Shown: positions 1-10,869 of the stretch, piece by piece | How positions within the stretch are numbered: position 1 is the first letter of the stretch | How the letters are laid out: each line of letters begins with the position of its first letter | Origin: Anadara kagoshimensis | Lineage: Eukaryota > Mollusca > Bivalvia > Arcoida > Arcidae | DNA: 64,000 bases | Reading direction: 5' to 3' | Assembly (NCBI GenBank): GCA_021292105.1 | Contig: CM037869.1 | Span: 47,699,577-47,763,576, forward strand | Program-made: the position numbers and the translations under genes | Notes under the pieces: model-generated | What the model was told of the DNA's origin: nothing | What the model saw: only the letters and a program-made list of their open reading frames with translations | The model's database searches: none

Positions 1-262
1 CCAGCTATATAGGCAAAGGTGCAGAAATTTTGCCTGTGCGTTGCGCGGATGGCATTATACAGTAGGGTTCTTTAGCGCGTCAAGCCCATCGTGACACGGG
101 ACCTCGTTTATTTTAAGTGCCCATCCGAAAGAACCGTGACTTTCATTCCCAAAGAACGGTCACTTTACACTTTCAAGTCTTGGGTCAGACTCGGCCGCGG
201 ATCGAACCCACAGCCTTGTACTTACGGAGCGAGCACTCTACCAACTGAGCTACCGCAGTGGT
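1..262 (-). mobile_element. S1 SINE (tRNA-derived), left end cut by the window
   Basis: The reverse strand reads a tRNA-like head (ACTGCGGTAGCTCAGTTGGT with A-box and GGTTCGATCC B-box), then the S1 body: tctgacccaagacttgaaag, a TTTCGG block and ccgtgtcacgatgggcttg. The 3' tail lies beyond base 1. It overlaps no gene exon but lies in the intron or downstream region of the SEA gene. Confidence 0.8.
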
Positions 263-480
263 TCAGATTGGGATTGGAATACAGTGGGTGAAAGACGACG
301 TGATTTCTGTTGGAATGGGGATTAACCAAACTAGAATCCACTCAATTCATCGATAGTGGAGAAAACTGTAGTGACCCAAAAAAACACTTACAACTTTCTC
401 ATTAGGACCTGCTCCTAAAAGTTCGAACCTGGGCGTGAAAGACTTCTGGTTCTTTTGACTACTCGGCCACCGAAGTCTCT

Positions 481-536
481 GTCATGTGATACTTTTGAAT
501 GTATTATTTCATAAAAAATGAAAAGTAGCACATGAC
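481..536. mobile_element. Mini-hairpin element (56 bp)
   Basis: A palindrome: gtcatgtgatacttttgaat pairs with the right arm aaaagtagcacatgac around a short AT loop. Same family as 12058-12112 and 27488-27546. Confidence 0.6.
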
Positions 537-827
537 GCCTATGTCAAGTATAGCATTATGGAGGGAAACTAACCAGCATTTAATTTCGATTTAAAATTAA
601 TTTTTGACTGTTATATAGAATATAGTGTAGTTCATGCACCATGGAATAGCCAAAGCAACCAAATACACACAACAACCACAGCAGTATTGAGACCACTGAC
701 AATAACACTGAGATATCCAGTGATGTGGTTAAAGAAGGGGGTTTTCATCCGCTTATTCTTGTCATGTATGTTTCTTTCATATGTCGTGCTGTGTTTTGTT
801 TTAGTTGGAATGGCTACTACCAAGTTA

Positions 828-921
828 GACCGAATTATTTCTGTTGTCAACGGCCCTTCTTATTGCCCCTACGGTCCCTATCACCAATAAAAGGACCGTT
901 GACGACAGAAATAATCCGGTC
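828..921. mobile_element. Inverted-repeat element, arms of about 28 bp
   Basis: gaccgaattatttctgttgt(caacggcc) at 828-855 is the near-perfect inverse of ggaccgttgacgacagaaat(aatccggtc) at 893-921. The spacer is about 37 bp. This is the form of a small MITE or snap-back element. I see no clear target duplication. Confidence 0.5.
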
Positions 922-983
922 TATTATTACAAAGTGTTCTTTTTAGTTCAACTTTTTTCTCTATTCTAAGTATTTATACTTAC

Positions 984-1090
984 CGCGTCACACAATTCTT
1001 TTTCCAGATTTTTAAATGCTTGACTATTTGGATTTTTTAAAGCATTTGTAAATGTCCCGTTCTGTATTTTTGCTACAGCTTCAAACTTTT
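984..1090 (-). CDS. Exon: start of the SEA domain
   Basis: A 107-bp exon with acceptor ttttcctag and donor gtaagt, entered in phase 1 and left in phase 0. The peptide EKFEAVAKIQNGTFTNALKN continues PNSQAFKNLEKELCDA. The spacing of F, NGTF, L.N..S..F..L and the following acidic helix is the usual opening of a SEA domain (first beta strand, then alpha 1). NGT is an N-glycosylation sequon, consistent with an extracellular position. The second half of the domain, including any GSxxx-type autoproteolysis site, is not in the window. Confidence 0.75.
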
Positions 1091-3067
1091 CTAGGAAAAT
1101 AAAAATAAAATATTTTATTAAAAACTTGTTAATCAAATTTAAATAATTGTTGAACGGCTCCTAACAAATATTTTATAAACAGCAAAAAAACAGCGATAAA
1201 AAAACAGGCTGATAGACAGATAGACGCAAAGAGAGAGAGAGAGAGAGAGAGAGCACAACCCATAAACAAAAAACAAGGTTAGAAAACAAGCATGCAGCAA
1301 AGCAGACAGACATACGCAAGTTTTTGAAGAAAAAAATAAAAGAGAATTGGAGAATTATTGGATACAAAAGGAAGTCCAAACACTGATTTCGACTGTTTTG
1401 TTTAATTACATTCTAATCAAAGACACTATCAGTATGTAGATCATTTACAATATCTGTTTAAGTACACGCTGTTATTGGTGGGTGTTTGGATATTGTTTCC
1501 TAAATTATTCATATATGTATTTGAAATTAGGTCACAGTGGATTTCGATTTCAAAATAAAAATCAATAATCAAATTGATGCTGGGAATACTAATACCCGCC
1601 AAATCATTTACAGATACAGTAAATTCACAAATTAAAAAATAGTTCACTATTAATAATTATTATCTACACGTGTAGATTCCTAAAATCGAGGCGATTACAT
1701 GTACGCCCATGAAACCAAGCGGGGGACATATTGGTATTGTGTTTCTTACTATTCTTCCATTCAACATTTGTCCGGTGTCCAACATTTCTATGTGATGGTT
1801 CAGGAATAATGATAATTATAAGTGCAGTTGCGCCTTTTAGCTCTTTTTGGTTCGGTCCATGTTTGCCCAATTTTGTAACAAAAATAGGATTGTTTTGGAG
1901 CAGCATCCATTACAATAAACACTTATTTTAGGCTTTCTCACATTCAAAATTATAATTTTAGTACAGGGTACAAAAAGATGACCATCACAAATTCTTACCT
2001 GTTTGGATATCTTCTTGTGGTGATGGCATAGGGGTTTTCGATACTGAAAAAGATAAACAATGTTTGTTACATCTTTAATCTATTCATAAGTCATTTTCTC
2101 TCTTAGTGGATCACTGCTGAAATCAGCAATGTCACTAAGTGTTCGAACTCCAGGATGGGTCCAAACAAAATTAGATGATTTGACTCTTACTTGGTCACTG
2201 CTGATATCAGCAATGTTGCAATGGGTTCGAACTCCAGGTTGGGCCCAAACAAAATTGGATGATTTGACTCCACATGAAAGTCACGAATTTTAGATGGGCC
2301 TTCAAACACAAGATCCGACATCATTGCATTAAAAAGGCAAGTGATAATAAAGACATGCCCTTATATATTACCGATTCTCAGAACAAACGATGTATTTGTA
2401 CAAAATTCGCATGTTGATATATCCAGCCTAACACCATGTGCTGCACTTAAACGAAATTTGTTACTACGTTGTCTTCAAGCTAGGGGAACAAGTCATTAAA
2501 CATTGTCTTTTGTCCTCATTACAACAATTTTTTAACTTTGTAAAATTTCACAATAATGACATAATTTATAAATCTAAATAAAAATATTTGGGAAATATCT
2601 TGTTTCATATTATGATAATACATACAATATAATCTGCAATATCGCCAATCAGTTGGTGATGTTTCACTAAAATAAAATATTAAAACAAAACGTCATTCAC
2701 CCACCCACACCCCAGTAATCAAGTAAAAGCAATACTTACATATAACAGCTAGTATAACAGCAGCAGTGATAACTCCAATTAAACTGAGGATTAGAAACAC
2801 ACATAATAACACTCTACAAGTTGACCCTCTTTTAAAACTATCCCCCGAACTATATGTCCTCTCATCGTCATTTTTATATATAGATTTATTATAGATATGA
2901 GGGTCCGTTTCTAACACCATTTCCTCTCTGGGAGTCATATAAAACCGGTAAGCTCCATAGGGTTCTGCGGGATTGAACACATTATCATAACCTATCATTG
3001 GGTCCACGTATTTGCCATCTTCATCTAGCTGGTTGGTACTGGCGTACAATGACGTCAGGTGTGGCCA
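984..3067 (-). CDS. Type II membrane protein with SEA domain (internal exons, partial gene)
   Basis: Three minus-strand exons (2740-3067, 1999-2043, 984-1090) join in frame with phases 1, 1 and 0 and standard GT-AG borders. Together they encode about 160 residues: a polar, tyrosine-rich N-terminal region, a basic patch (FKRGSTCR), a hydrophobic helix of about 24 residues, a short linker (LSKTPMPSPQEDIQTG) and the first strand-helix part of a SEA domain. The order basic patch, helix, SEA predicts a cytoplasmic N-terminus and an extracellular C-terminus. SEA domains sit next to membranes in mucin-like proteins, agrin-like proteins and type II transmembrane serine proteases; which of these this is cannot be told because the later exons lie to the left of base 1. 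The 5' start is not certain; see 8275-8387. Confidence is high for the exons and moderate for the SEA call. Confidence 0.8.
1231..1253. repeat. (GA)n microsatellite
   Basis: 23 bp of uninterrupted GA repeats within an intron of the SEA-domain gene. Confidence 0.95.
1999..2043 (-). CDS. Small exon: juxtamembrane linker of the SEA-domain protein
   Basis: A 45-bp exon between an acceptor (tctttttcag) and a gtaaga donor. It takes two bases to finish the codon split by the previous intron, reads SKTPMPSPQEDIQT and leaves one base for the next exon, so phases agree on both sides. It encodes a proline/serine-rich spacer between the membrane helix and the SEA domain. The introns on either side are 696 bp (2044-2739) and 908 bp (1091-1998). 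Its call depends on the neighbouring exons, since 45 bp alone would prove nothing. Confidence 0.7.
2105..2282 (+). repeat. Tandem duplication, about 90 bp x 2
   Basis: Two adjacent copies share 'tcactgctgaaatcagcaatg', 'gttcgaactccagg' and 'ccaaacaaaattagatgatt' with a few differences. It lies in the 696-bp intron of the SEA gene, just upstream of the 45-bp exon. The GTTCGAACTCC block resembles a Pol III B-box, so it may be an old tRNA-derived fragment. Confidence 0.65.
2740..3067 (-). CDS. Exon: cytoplasmic tail plus transmembrane helix of the SEA-domain protein
   Basis: The acceptor follows a pyrimidine-rich tract (ttattatttcag at 3068-3080) and the donor is gtaagt (2739-2734). The 328-bp exon starts in phase 0 and ends after one base of a codon, giving 109 full codons. 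Residues 1-85 are polar, with tyrosines in YVDPMIGYDNVF, EPYGAYRFY and IYNKSIY that could be cytoplasmic signalling or sorting sites (inference). Residues 86-109 (VLLCVFLILSLIGVITAAVI then LAVI) form one hydrophobic helix directly after K79, R80 and R85, so the positive-inside rule puts the N-terminus in the cytoplasm. The exon is richer in GC than its surroundings. A second possible acceptor at 3040-3039 would start the exon 29 bp later and fit the phase of the 8275-8387 exon. Confidence 0.85.
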
Positions 3068-3239
3068 CTGAAATAATAAAAAGTATAAAGAATTAGTATT
3101 AAAAAGAAGAATGTTTTTTTTAATCAATATAAAAATTGTTTGTTCACAAATAGCTGAAAAATGCTGTTGTGACGTAAAACAACATTCTACCAAATGTAAT
3201 CTATCCAAATTTTAAAAAAGAGATGAGCACAAAAGTAAT

Positions 3240-3400
3240 GGTTTCCAATTCATGCTGTTTATGTGTACCATTAGGTGTCGCTTTATAACGGAAATGCCGC
3301 CATTTGAGCACAACAGTTATGGTATTCAACCTATGTCGTTTTTGACATTCTGTTCCAATAGGTGTCACTTTACAACGACAACGCCATCTAAGTGAAGATC
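3240..3400 (+). repeat. Two diverged direct repeats, about 90 bp
   Basis: 'ttaggtgtcgctttataacgg' and 'aataggtgtcactttacaacg' with similar downstream sequence (gccgccat / gccatct) form an imperfect tandem pair. Confidence 0.45.
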
Positions 3401-3650
3401 TTACCGTTAATTAAGCTAGAGAAACCTGTCTTAGTTTTCTGAGAAAAACAGTTACATTTGCTATGGAGATCTAATAGCAAATGTACACGTATTAGATGTT
3501 TCAATCTGCCTGTGCTGTGTATTACACGTTTTGGGTCCTATTATCGATGACAAATTTTCTCCGCCTTCACGACAATGCTGCCTGGGGCAAGTGTATTTCT
3601 TGGTCTGACCATTGTAACGTTTTTGTTTTAATTACCATTATGCAGCCCAT

Positions 3651-3881
3651 ACAGTACAGACTTGTCCAAAGGATAACACTGATCATGAGCTAACCAATTA
3701 GTTCCAAATCGGCAACTCGATAAGCTTTTTAGCTCGTTAGCTATCTCTCGACACCTTCTCGGAAGCTGTTATCTATCTCTCGACAGCTTTTCGACAACTA
3801 GCTGGCAATATCTGTCACTTGACAGCTAAGTTTTGACTGTTTTTGTTAGCTCAGTGTTAAATTTTCGACAGGTCTATACTG
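3651..3881. mobile_element. M1 palindromic MITE, copy 1
   Basis: Starts acagtacagacttgtccaaa and ends with the inverse ttttcgacaggtctatactg; the interior carries the family's repeated 'cggcagcttttcggc' and 'ctatctatctctcg' motifs. About 230 bp. No coding capacity. Non-autonomous DNA transposon by structure. Confidence 0.75.
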
Positions 3882-4593
3882 CAAGACATACATTTAAATA
3901 TATTAATGGACAAAATTATAATTATTACATAACGCTTACTTGTTACATTAAGTGTAAACCAGTAATGCTGGCTGTTATTTTAGAAAGTTATTCCATAAAA
4001 TTTATATTGCTGTCAAATGTCCATGGCAGATTTGCAGCACTGAGATTGTATTAAAACGTTTTAGATTGCCGACTTGGCTTTTGTGAAAAAATGGTGTTAT
4101 ACGCCCTATTTAGCTTGGAACTACCGTTTATCTTGTTCCAAAACTAAAGTGGGTAAATTGCGTAGTTTTAACTCCATTTCTTACACCAACATTTTGACCA
4201 CCATTTTTCTCGAAAACTATTTAACAAATCTTTTTGAAACTTTAAAGGGACAATCTTTAGGTGGGGTAGATGTGTCAGTGACTTTTGATATTTTGATCAT
4301 GCACATGGCTGGGACAACATAGATTTCCCAGTTTGGGATTCATTTGGGGCACTTTTGAATTGACATATCATTTCAGATTTAACTTCTTATGTTTATTTCG
4401 AGTCACCTTTCTTTCAAGACAAACAGCGTAATAAAAGAACTGACCAGTGGTCAAACCTGAAAAGTGATATATAACAAAAATAATACCAAAATCAACAGTG
4501 GCTATTTTGGTCTTTACTGGACACTGGGGGTGTTGACCTGAGATGGACATATTGATGAACGTGTATCTTTATATCAGAAATCCGGTGACACCT

Positions 4594-4821
4594 ACAGTAC
4601 AGTGCTGTCCAAAGTTTAACACTAAGCTGTCAAATAAGTCCCGAATCGACAGCTCATATCTGCCCCTCCTAAGCTACACCTCGGTGGCAGCTTTTCGGCA
4701 GCTACTTTTTATCTTTTGGCTGCTTTTTTATCACTAGCTAAACATATCTTGCCCACATGACAGTCGAACTTCGATTTCTTTTCGTTAGCTCAGTGTTAAA
4801 CTTTCGACAGGACAGTACTGT
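4594..4821. mobile_element. M1 palindromic MITE, copy 2
   Basis: Ends acagtacagtgctgtccaaa and cgacaggacagtactgt, with the family interior. Full length. Confidence 0.75.
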
Positions 4822-4897
4822 AATTAAGACAACAACACGGCCTCTTGTTTTCTATGTATTTTTGTCACTGCTTAATAAATATACAAGACAAACCACA

Positions 4898-5144
4898 ACA
4901 GTACAGACTTGTCGAAAGTCTAACACTAAGCTATCGAATTGGCAGCCGAGTAGCCGAGATTTGGATAGAGCTCTAGTGGCCGAAAAGCTGCCGATAGACA
5001 GATTGCAGCTGCCAAAAAGTTGTAGATATATAGCAGACAGAGGTACCGAAATAAACTGCAGAGATATAGTAAGTTGATTATGATGGAGTTGATCTTTCGG
5101 TTCGGCACTAATTAAATGTGTTAAACATTCGACAGGTCTGTACA
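4898..5144. mobile_element. M1 palindromic MITE, copy 3
   Basis: Starts acagtacagacttgtcgaaa and ends cattcgacaggtctgtac. Its interior runs in the opposite orientation to copy 2, only 76 bp away. Confidence 0.7.
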
Positions 5145-5282
5145 TGTTCCAGACAAACATTATTTGTGGGATTTTTTTATTACTCATCCATGCATACTTA
5201 TTTATACACTTTCTGATTATCATTAATTAGTCTCCTCACTTTTTAATTAGCAAAACACTTCCTTAGCAAGTACATGTATGTG

Positions 5283-5527
5283 TAATACAAGTCTGTCCAA
5301 AATTTAACACTTAAGCTAACAAAAAAGTACCAAACCAGCAACTCATCTCCTACGAATTATTGTCGAATAGGCAGCTCATGTCGGTCCATAGTTAGCTATA
5401 TATTGGCAGCTTTTCGGTAGCTGCTATCTATCTCTCGGCAGTTTTTTTGGTCGCAAACTATCCATATGTCAGCCACAGCCGAGAGCCCGGTATAAGACTT
5501 TTCAACAAGTACAAGTCCGTACTATAT
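5283..5527. mobile_element. M1 palindromic MITE, copy 4 (decayed right end)
   Basis: Starts caagtctgtccaaaatttaa and has the cggcagctttt blocks; the right end (acaagtccgtactat) is diverged. With copies 1-3 it makes four copies in under 2 kb. Confidence 0.55.
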
Positions 5528-6042
5528 CTATCTGTCGCGTCAGAAGGTCATGATATTCATTTGTAATTACAATTATTTTATTGGTTTTTGCAAATGCAAC
5601 AAATTAAAAACAAAGTAAAAATTCAAATTGTCTAGAAAAAAGTTTTATGTGTCTGCATTTTACTTTAAAGTAAGGATAATGAATTCCATTAATGCATTTA
5701 ATATACATTTATCTAAAAAAAAAACACGTGCTTATCAAAATAAATACTAGTACCTTAATTTGAGTCTTAAAGTGAAGGACCAAATATTTTTGTCTGAACA
5801 CTACACTAAAGGTATTAAAACATATTTTAAAGACTTTGAAAGGACATTTAATAGTGTTGAATATCAAGGTTTTATATAAATATGTTCTTCGCCATTCTGT
5901 ATTTCGAAATATTATTACCATTTCAATTAGTTTTATACGCAAAGTCACACGTACAATCTGACAAAACCCTGTCCTGTAGCAACTGTCTCGGGAACAGATT
6001 GTCAAAAAAAAACCTGGAGTGAAGTAGAGTCCACGCGTATAT

Positions 6043-6300
6043 CAAGATTTGTTTCACTTATATCGAGGCTGTCAGTTCTGGAATGGCACAGGAACTCAAA
6101 ATGCCAATAGAAAACCACCGACCCTACGGATCACAGCACCTCTCACTGGCCGAGGTTCAAATCCTAATATTGCAAATCCTATTGAACATTTTAACAATTT
6201 GTTTGCCGAAGGCAGATGGTTTTCAGTTTTCGTCTGGCACTCATGTTTCCTCAGCCATCCGAGAACTGACCGGTCCCATGTAAGTAAAAATATCGTGATT
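6043..6300. mobile_element. S3 SINE fragments in inverted arrangement
   Basis: 6043-6112 matches the 3' part of S3 on the minus strand (tttcacttatatcgaggctg, ggaatggcacaggaa). 6116-6300 is S3 on the plus strand (ggatcacagcacctctcact ... gccatccgagaactgac). The two halves meet head to head, suggesting snap-back or template switching at insertion. Confidence 0.5.
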
Positions 6301-6410
6301 GGGCGTATAAATACATTACTCCACTCCTTTCCGCTAACAACAGGCGTTAGACAAGGATATCTATTATCGTCTTGATTATTTATTCGAGTTCTTGACTTTA
6401 TCAGTTGTTT
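6290..6410 (+). pseudogene. Possible LINE reverse-transcriptase remnant
   Basis: Forward translation gives FPLTTGVRQGYLLSS, a stop, then LFIRVLDFIS. This resembles the GVRQGCLLSPxLF..V.DxI motif before the catalytic FADD box of non-LTR retrotransposon reverse transcriptases; the usual C and P are replaced by Y and a stop region. Only about 30 residues match and no other RT motif is visible, so it is a broken fragment if real. Confidence 0.4.
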
Positions 6411-6720
6411 TTAATAAAATATTTCAGATAGTTTTGTCATATTTCATGTCCTGTGCTTGATGAAACGTATCAAAGCTATTCATGAGTTAACATCAGAATA
6501 CTAATTTGATAACAAAATAAACAGTCAATATATTATAATGAATTCAAAGTGGTTTGTACTTTTAAATATTTCTTTGTGTTGTGTACAGAAATGTTGAAAC
6601 AAAAGAAACGGTTTCTAAAAATTACGCTCTTTAATTAGACTATCAACAAAGCTTATCGTCTCATTATATCATGTTTATTAGATATAGTCAAGACTGCCAA
6701 ATCGGTCACTTTGAAATTTA

Positions 6721-6895
6721 CTGCTTCGTTGCCTCAGTGGTAGAGCGTCGTCTGCCTCAAGAAGGGAGGCCGTGAGTTCGAACCCCAACGGGTTATGCAG
6801 AAACTTGCCGTTTGGTATTAAGTGAAGAATGTATCGACTTGTTCACCCAATGTCAGAGTGGGACCCGAACGCCTTGGGGGTAAGAGACACTGTTA
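6721..6895 (+). mobile_element. tRNA-derived SINE-like element
   Basis: GTTGCCTCAGTGGTAGAGCG (A-box region) and GTGAGTTCGAACCCC (B-box) are spaced as in a tRNA. The acceptor stem does not pair, so I call it a SINE head rather than a functional tRNA gene. The body continues to about 6895 (tgtcagagtgggacccgaac). Confidence 0.6.
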
Positions 6896-6938
6896 GCGCG
6901 TGTTTTCTAAAGAAACTATAATCTGCCATCGAGGCCAC

Positions 6939-6940
<2 letters not shown>

Positions 6941-6973
<33 letters not shown>
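6941..6973. repeat. (GA)n microsatellite
   Basis: 33 bp of perfect GA repeats, immediately after the SINE-like element. Confidence 0.95.
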
Positions 6974-6976
<3 letters not shown>

Positions 6977-8254
6977 TGGTAAAGCCTCTTTAGTGCTCTT
7001 CTGTTATGTGCTCACGACTTTTGGTAGTATGTTCTTGTGTTTGATTGACTACACGAAGGATATAGTTCTTGATTCTGGCACTTTAAGACCTCTTGAGTTG
7101 TTTGAAGAGCGCCTTCCTATAATGTTTAAAGTTTTGGAACCTTTGAAGGAAATGCTTCTGCTTCCATTTTGACATTTTTCACACACAGACCTGTCAGACC
7201 AAAAATTAGCATCCGTTAACACTATACCATTACAATACAGCTATACCTTTGACCTACTATCACATTATTTTTCTTTTATTACATATAAATGGCCCATATA
7301 TCAAACCCTTGGTTTTCTAAGAATAGCCAGCTTAACAAACACGTTTCCAGCAAGTTGGGGGAATCCCAGCTTCTGTCAAGTAGCCATTTAATTGGCTGAG
7401 CACAAGGCACAGTACCAAGACCAAAATAATGGGATCGCTGGTTGCCAACTTAATTTACGCGAGGTAGGTCAGCATGTCAAGTGTGAAAAGTGCAAAACTG
7501 CATAATGACATCTTGGATGACATTAGTGTTATGTCGTAAAATGTTAATCGCGAATAGAGTGCAAGTTAACATCGATAAGGTCAAGGTCAAACTGTCGATA
7601 ACAAAAGAGTTCCAGTCAGTGGCTCGGACCCAGAGGCTGGGAGATGTGGGTTACGGTTTCCCCCTTTATTTATGCCCATGATATTATGTATGCGTGCATC
7701 ACTGGGTCAGTTGCTTGAAATTGCAGGATTTTGTTGCTACTTTCCAAAACTGTCCCCTCCCCTCAAATAAACACCAAAAGAAGTAACTCTCATCTCAATT
7801 AACTCCACCAATAACAGTTCGTGCGTATTTCACTCTCGGATAGATATCCAAATATTGCAATAAATTTATAAATGAAAAAAATATGTGTAAGGCTTCTTTT
7901 CGTAACACTCTCCTTTAAAATTCTATGTAAACTTTATGAAAAATTGTTTTTCACAGAAATGTTCAATTCCATCATAATATTTTTTTCAGTCAAAATTAAT
8001 TCTAAAATAAAAATAATTAATGAAAAGTACAAATGGAAGTCTTTCCTAGATGTCCAAATCAAACTAATGCATTATTATTATTATCATTAATAAAAATAAT
8101 AATATAAATTCGTTCTGTAATTTTTTAACAAAAAATCACCATATATATATAATAACCATACACAGTACATATTGGCTGCAATACATATGCTATACGTTAC
8201 TGGAATAAGACCTTAAACCACTACCCCCTCCACTGGAAAATATGGTTTTAAAAA
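6974..8254. other. Gene-free AT-rich stretch
   Basis: I see no exon, RNA gene or repeat family member that I can name here. A short AT array lies at 8140-8155. Confidence 0.5.
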
Positions 8255-8274
8255 ATTATGAATTTTCAAAATAC

Positions 8275-8387
8275 CTGATGTCTGAAATAATATCTGGGAA
8301 CTGGTCTCCGGGTACTATATAAACTACTTCCGCTATAGATGCTATCGGAGTATGCACGTTGTCGGTACCGTCTTTTCCCGTTAGCAT
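8275..8387 (-). CDS. Probable first coding exon (possibly of the SEA-domain gene)
   Basis: A minus-strand ATG at 8387-8385 opens a 37-codon reading frame beginning MLTGKDGTDNVHTPIASIAE and continuing VVYIVPGDQFPDIISDI, then AG and a gtattt donor. The segment is clearly richer in GC than the AT-rich sequence around it and has an acidic, polar composition like the cytoplasmic tail encoded at 2740-3067, so I infer it is the 5' coding exon of that gene. It ends in phase 2, while the main acceptor at 3067 is phase 0. Either a short exon is missing between them, or the alternative acceptor at 3040-3039 (phase 2, completing AGT) is used, or this exon belongs to another gene. Transcript data would settle it. 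Confidence 0.45.
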
Positions 8388-8408
8388 GCATTTTTGGAAT
8401 TTTAACAA

Positions 8409-8476
8409 GTATCCACAAAATCTAACAATATTCACAAATTCTAACAATATTCACAAATATTAGCAATATTCACAAA
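8409..8476. repeat. Short tandem repeat, about 20 bp x 3
   Basis: 'caatattcacaaat' recurs at about 20-bp spacing three times. It is just upstream of the probable first coding exon (minus strand), so it would sit in the 5' UTR or promoter if that exon is real. Confidence 0.7.
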
Positions 8477-9317
8477 TTTTCCAAAAAATAATCCTCTTGA
8501 ATTTCCTTGAAAGTTTTCACTAATATAGATCCATATTCAGTATTCTATCACAGCCACACCTATGTCAGTTGTTTCCACTTGTGTATTCCATGACGGACTA
8601 TGATTCACTCAAGCTGCAAGAATTTGGTCAAAAATATCATTGCCGCGGTCATAATGTGTCGGATTTAACGGAGCGTATCAAGGACAACTGACCAGGTAAT
8701 TACACCTGTAATTAGTCGCTCTTTATCGCGTTAATTTGTCTGTGTTACCTTGGGACACTTGACTTCAATTCACCGTGAACACAACTCAGCCTTCATTATA
8801 TGATAGAGCTTTTTTCATATTTCATTTTTCTCAAAATACCAACGTGACATGAATTTCTCATAAAGCATCGCAGACAAATTGATTTAGTACATTATGTTAG
8901 ATAAATTTAACGCGAGAGTAAAATTATGACATTAAGATTAATGAATTAAATATGCAAATGAGAGTAGATTTAAATATAAAGGACTTTTAATGAATTCAGA
9001 GTTCTTGATAACCTCATCCCCATGTCATTTCAGCGTGAGTGCATCTTGTAAAAAGTGGGTGTGCAAACTAAACAGCGGTTAGACATTATCAATTCATAGC
9101 ATTTCTAGGTAAATTGTATTTCAACACATTGGTAAATTTATTTCTAATCGTGCAATCAATACATGCAATGTTTACTGTCGGAAAGCGTTACATGGCGCAA
9201 ACTTTGAACCATAAACTTTTATTGAGCGGTACTGATGAGCCTCGCAATTTAATTCCAAAATGATAGCCGTTGTGCTGCATATGCAATTTTTGGATCGGCG
9301 AGCTGAAGTGACAGAAT

Positions 9318-9500
9318 GTCAAGATTTTATCACTTACAGAGAGACTGTCAGTTCAGGGATGGTGGAAGAAATCGGAGTGCCTAAAAGAAAACCACCAACC
9401 TTTGCAAGCAAAAACTTTCTCAACTAGGATTTATCCCGACTTGGGAATTGAGAAGGGCTGTGATCTATAAGCACGCACTTTAGACCATCGTCCACCATAG
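9318..9500 (-). mobile_element. S3 SINE, diverged
   Basis: Reverse-strand S3 body: ttatcacttacagagagact, ggatggtggaagaaatcgga and the aaccaccaacctttgcaagc block, ending near a tRNA-like cgcactttagacca. Diverged by several point changes. Confidence 0.55.
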
Positions 9501-10159
9501 CTATATACACATTATTTAGAAAGACTTTTATTTGACCCCCCTCTCCCACTCTTACTTTATTTTTGACTGAAAAGTTTTAAAATCACGAAACCAAGACATT
9601 TAAAAAAATTCTGTGACAAAACAATTTTTTTTCCCAAAAATGAGAGGGGGTGAATGAGTGAATGAAATGTGGTATTACACAGCCAATGTCATTTCATCTG
9701 TCATACATTTTTCAAGTTTAATTTAATCATAAAATACATTAAAAAATATATTGTCATATACATTTTTTGGACTTGTATTTTTTATTAAATTTTTAAAAAA
9801 TGGTATACGACACATCTATATCGAAATATGGACAAGATTGCGGAAATGTGTACACAATTGCAATGAACATATCATCATATGTCACCATGTCCTTTATGAT
9901 TTTTTTAAACATCGATATTCCTTACGTGACGTCGCCAGAATCCGACATTTTCCACACAACACTGCACAGTTCGGAAATCAACAAATTAAAAGTAAACAAG
10001 ATTTACACTACAATACAAATAATCTCATCGGTATAAATAAATAATAAAGATTATTATCAATCAATCACTAGTATCGATTAATACCTGGCATGTGTCACCA
10101 ATAAACACTGTCAACAGTAGAGACATGTAATGATATATGGTAGATTTAGGTTTAACAAC

Positions 10160-10330
10160 GCCTTGGATATGTACAGGGTGTTTGAAAAACATGTCCCGAC
10201 TTTGTATCCGTGGACGAAAGGCTATTGCGGTTTGCCAGTTCGCTTACCGAAGGTCGATGGTTTTCCGTGGTCACTCCAGTTTTCTCCGCCATCCTTAAGT
10301 AAACTTTACTGAGGCGTAAAGCACGATTAC
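10160..10330 (+). mobile_element. S3 SINE, partial
   Basis: 'gtgtttgaaaaacatgtccc', 'ggacgaaaggctattgcggt', 'gccagttcgcttaccgaagg' and 'tttctccgccatccttaagt' are the S3 body. A second fragment in the same orientation follows from 10355. Confidence 0.5.
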
Positions 10331-10354
10331 TCTATCCCACTCAATTGATATACA

Positions 10355-10548
10355 GGGTGATTATAAAACAAGTCCCCACTATGCATCACTTAAGCCCGAA
10401 AAAATCCTCTCATCACCTAGGTTCCGACGAATCCCACTTGGGACAGGAGGATCCGGTGGTTATTGATGTAAATTTCACGCTTTACGGATCTGACAGGGCT
10501 TCGAATTCTCAACGCAAAGATTCAAATCCTGTTCGGACATATCAAGAT
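10355..10548 (+). mobile_element. S3-related fragment
   Basis: Begins 'gggtgattataaaacaagtc' like the S3 body at 10160 and 10870, then runs into a different interior with a B-box-like 'aagattcaaatcc'. Cut on its right by the M3 element at 10549. Confidence 0.4.
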
Positions 10549-10729
10549 CAGTCCAACCTGCCTTAAAGGTCACCTCTATATAACGAACACCTGCTTATAA
10601 AGGCCGGTAGAATTGTATCCCAATTGTTCTTTATTCATGCTTTTTGAACCTGTGTATAAAGGCTATCTGTCCATTAAGGCAACTTTTAATGGTTCCCTTA
10701 GGTGACCTTTATAGACAGTTTTGACTGTA
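10549..10729 (-). mobile_element. M3 palindromic MITE
   Basis: Ends cagtccaacctgccttaaag and ctttatagacagttttgact(g), with the family's interior ataaaggccggtagaattgt. About 180 bp; same family as 15891-16064 and 22573-22754. Confidence 0.7.
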
Positions 10730-10869
10730 CCATAAAGTTTGTCAAGTTCGCTAGCTGCAGGTCAGTAGTTTTCTACGGCCACTCTGGTTTATTCCGCCAT
10801 CATAGAACTGATCGTCGCGATATAAGTGAAAGAATATAGGCTCCAATACCCCATTCCTTAAAAAAACAG

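Noticed and set aside
4852-5223. 123-residue minus-strand frame
   Set aside because: Runs through M1 MITE copy 3 and its palindromic interior; no homology.
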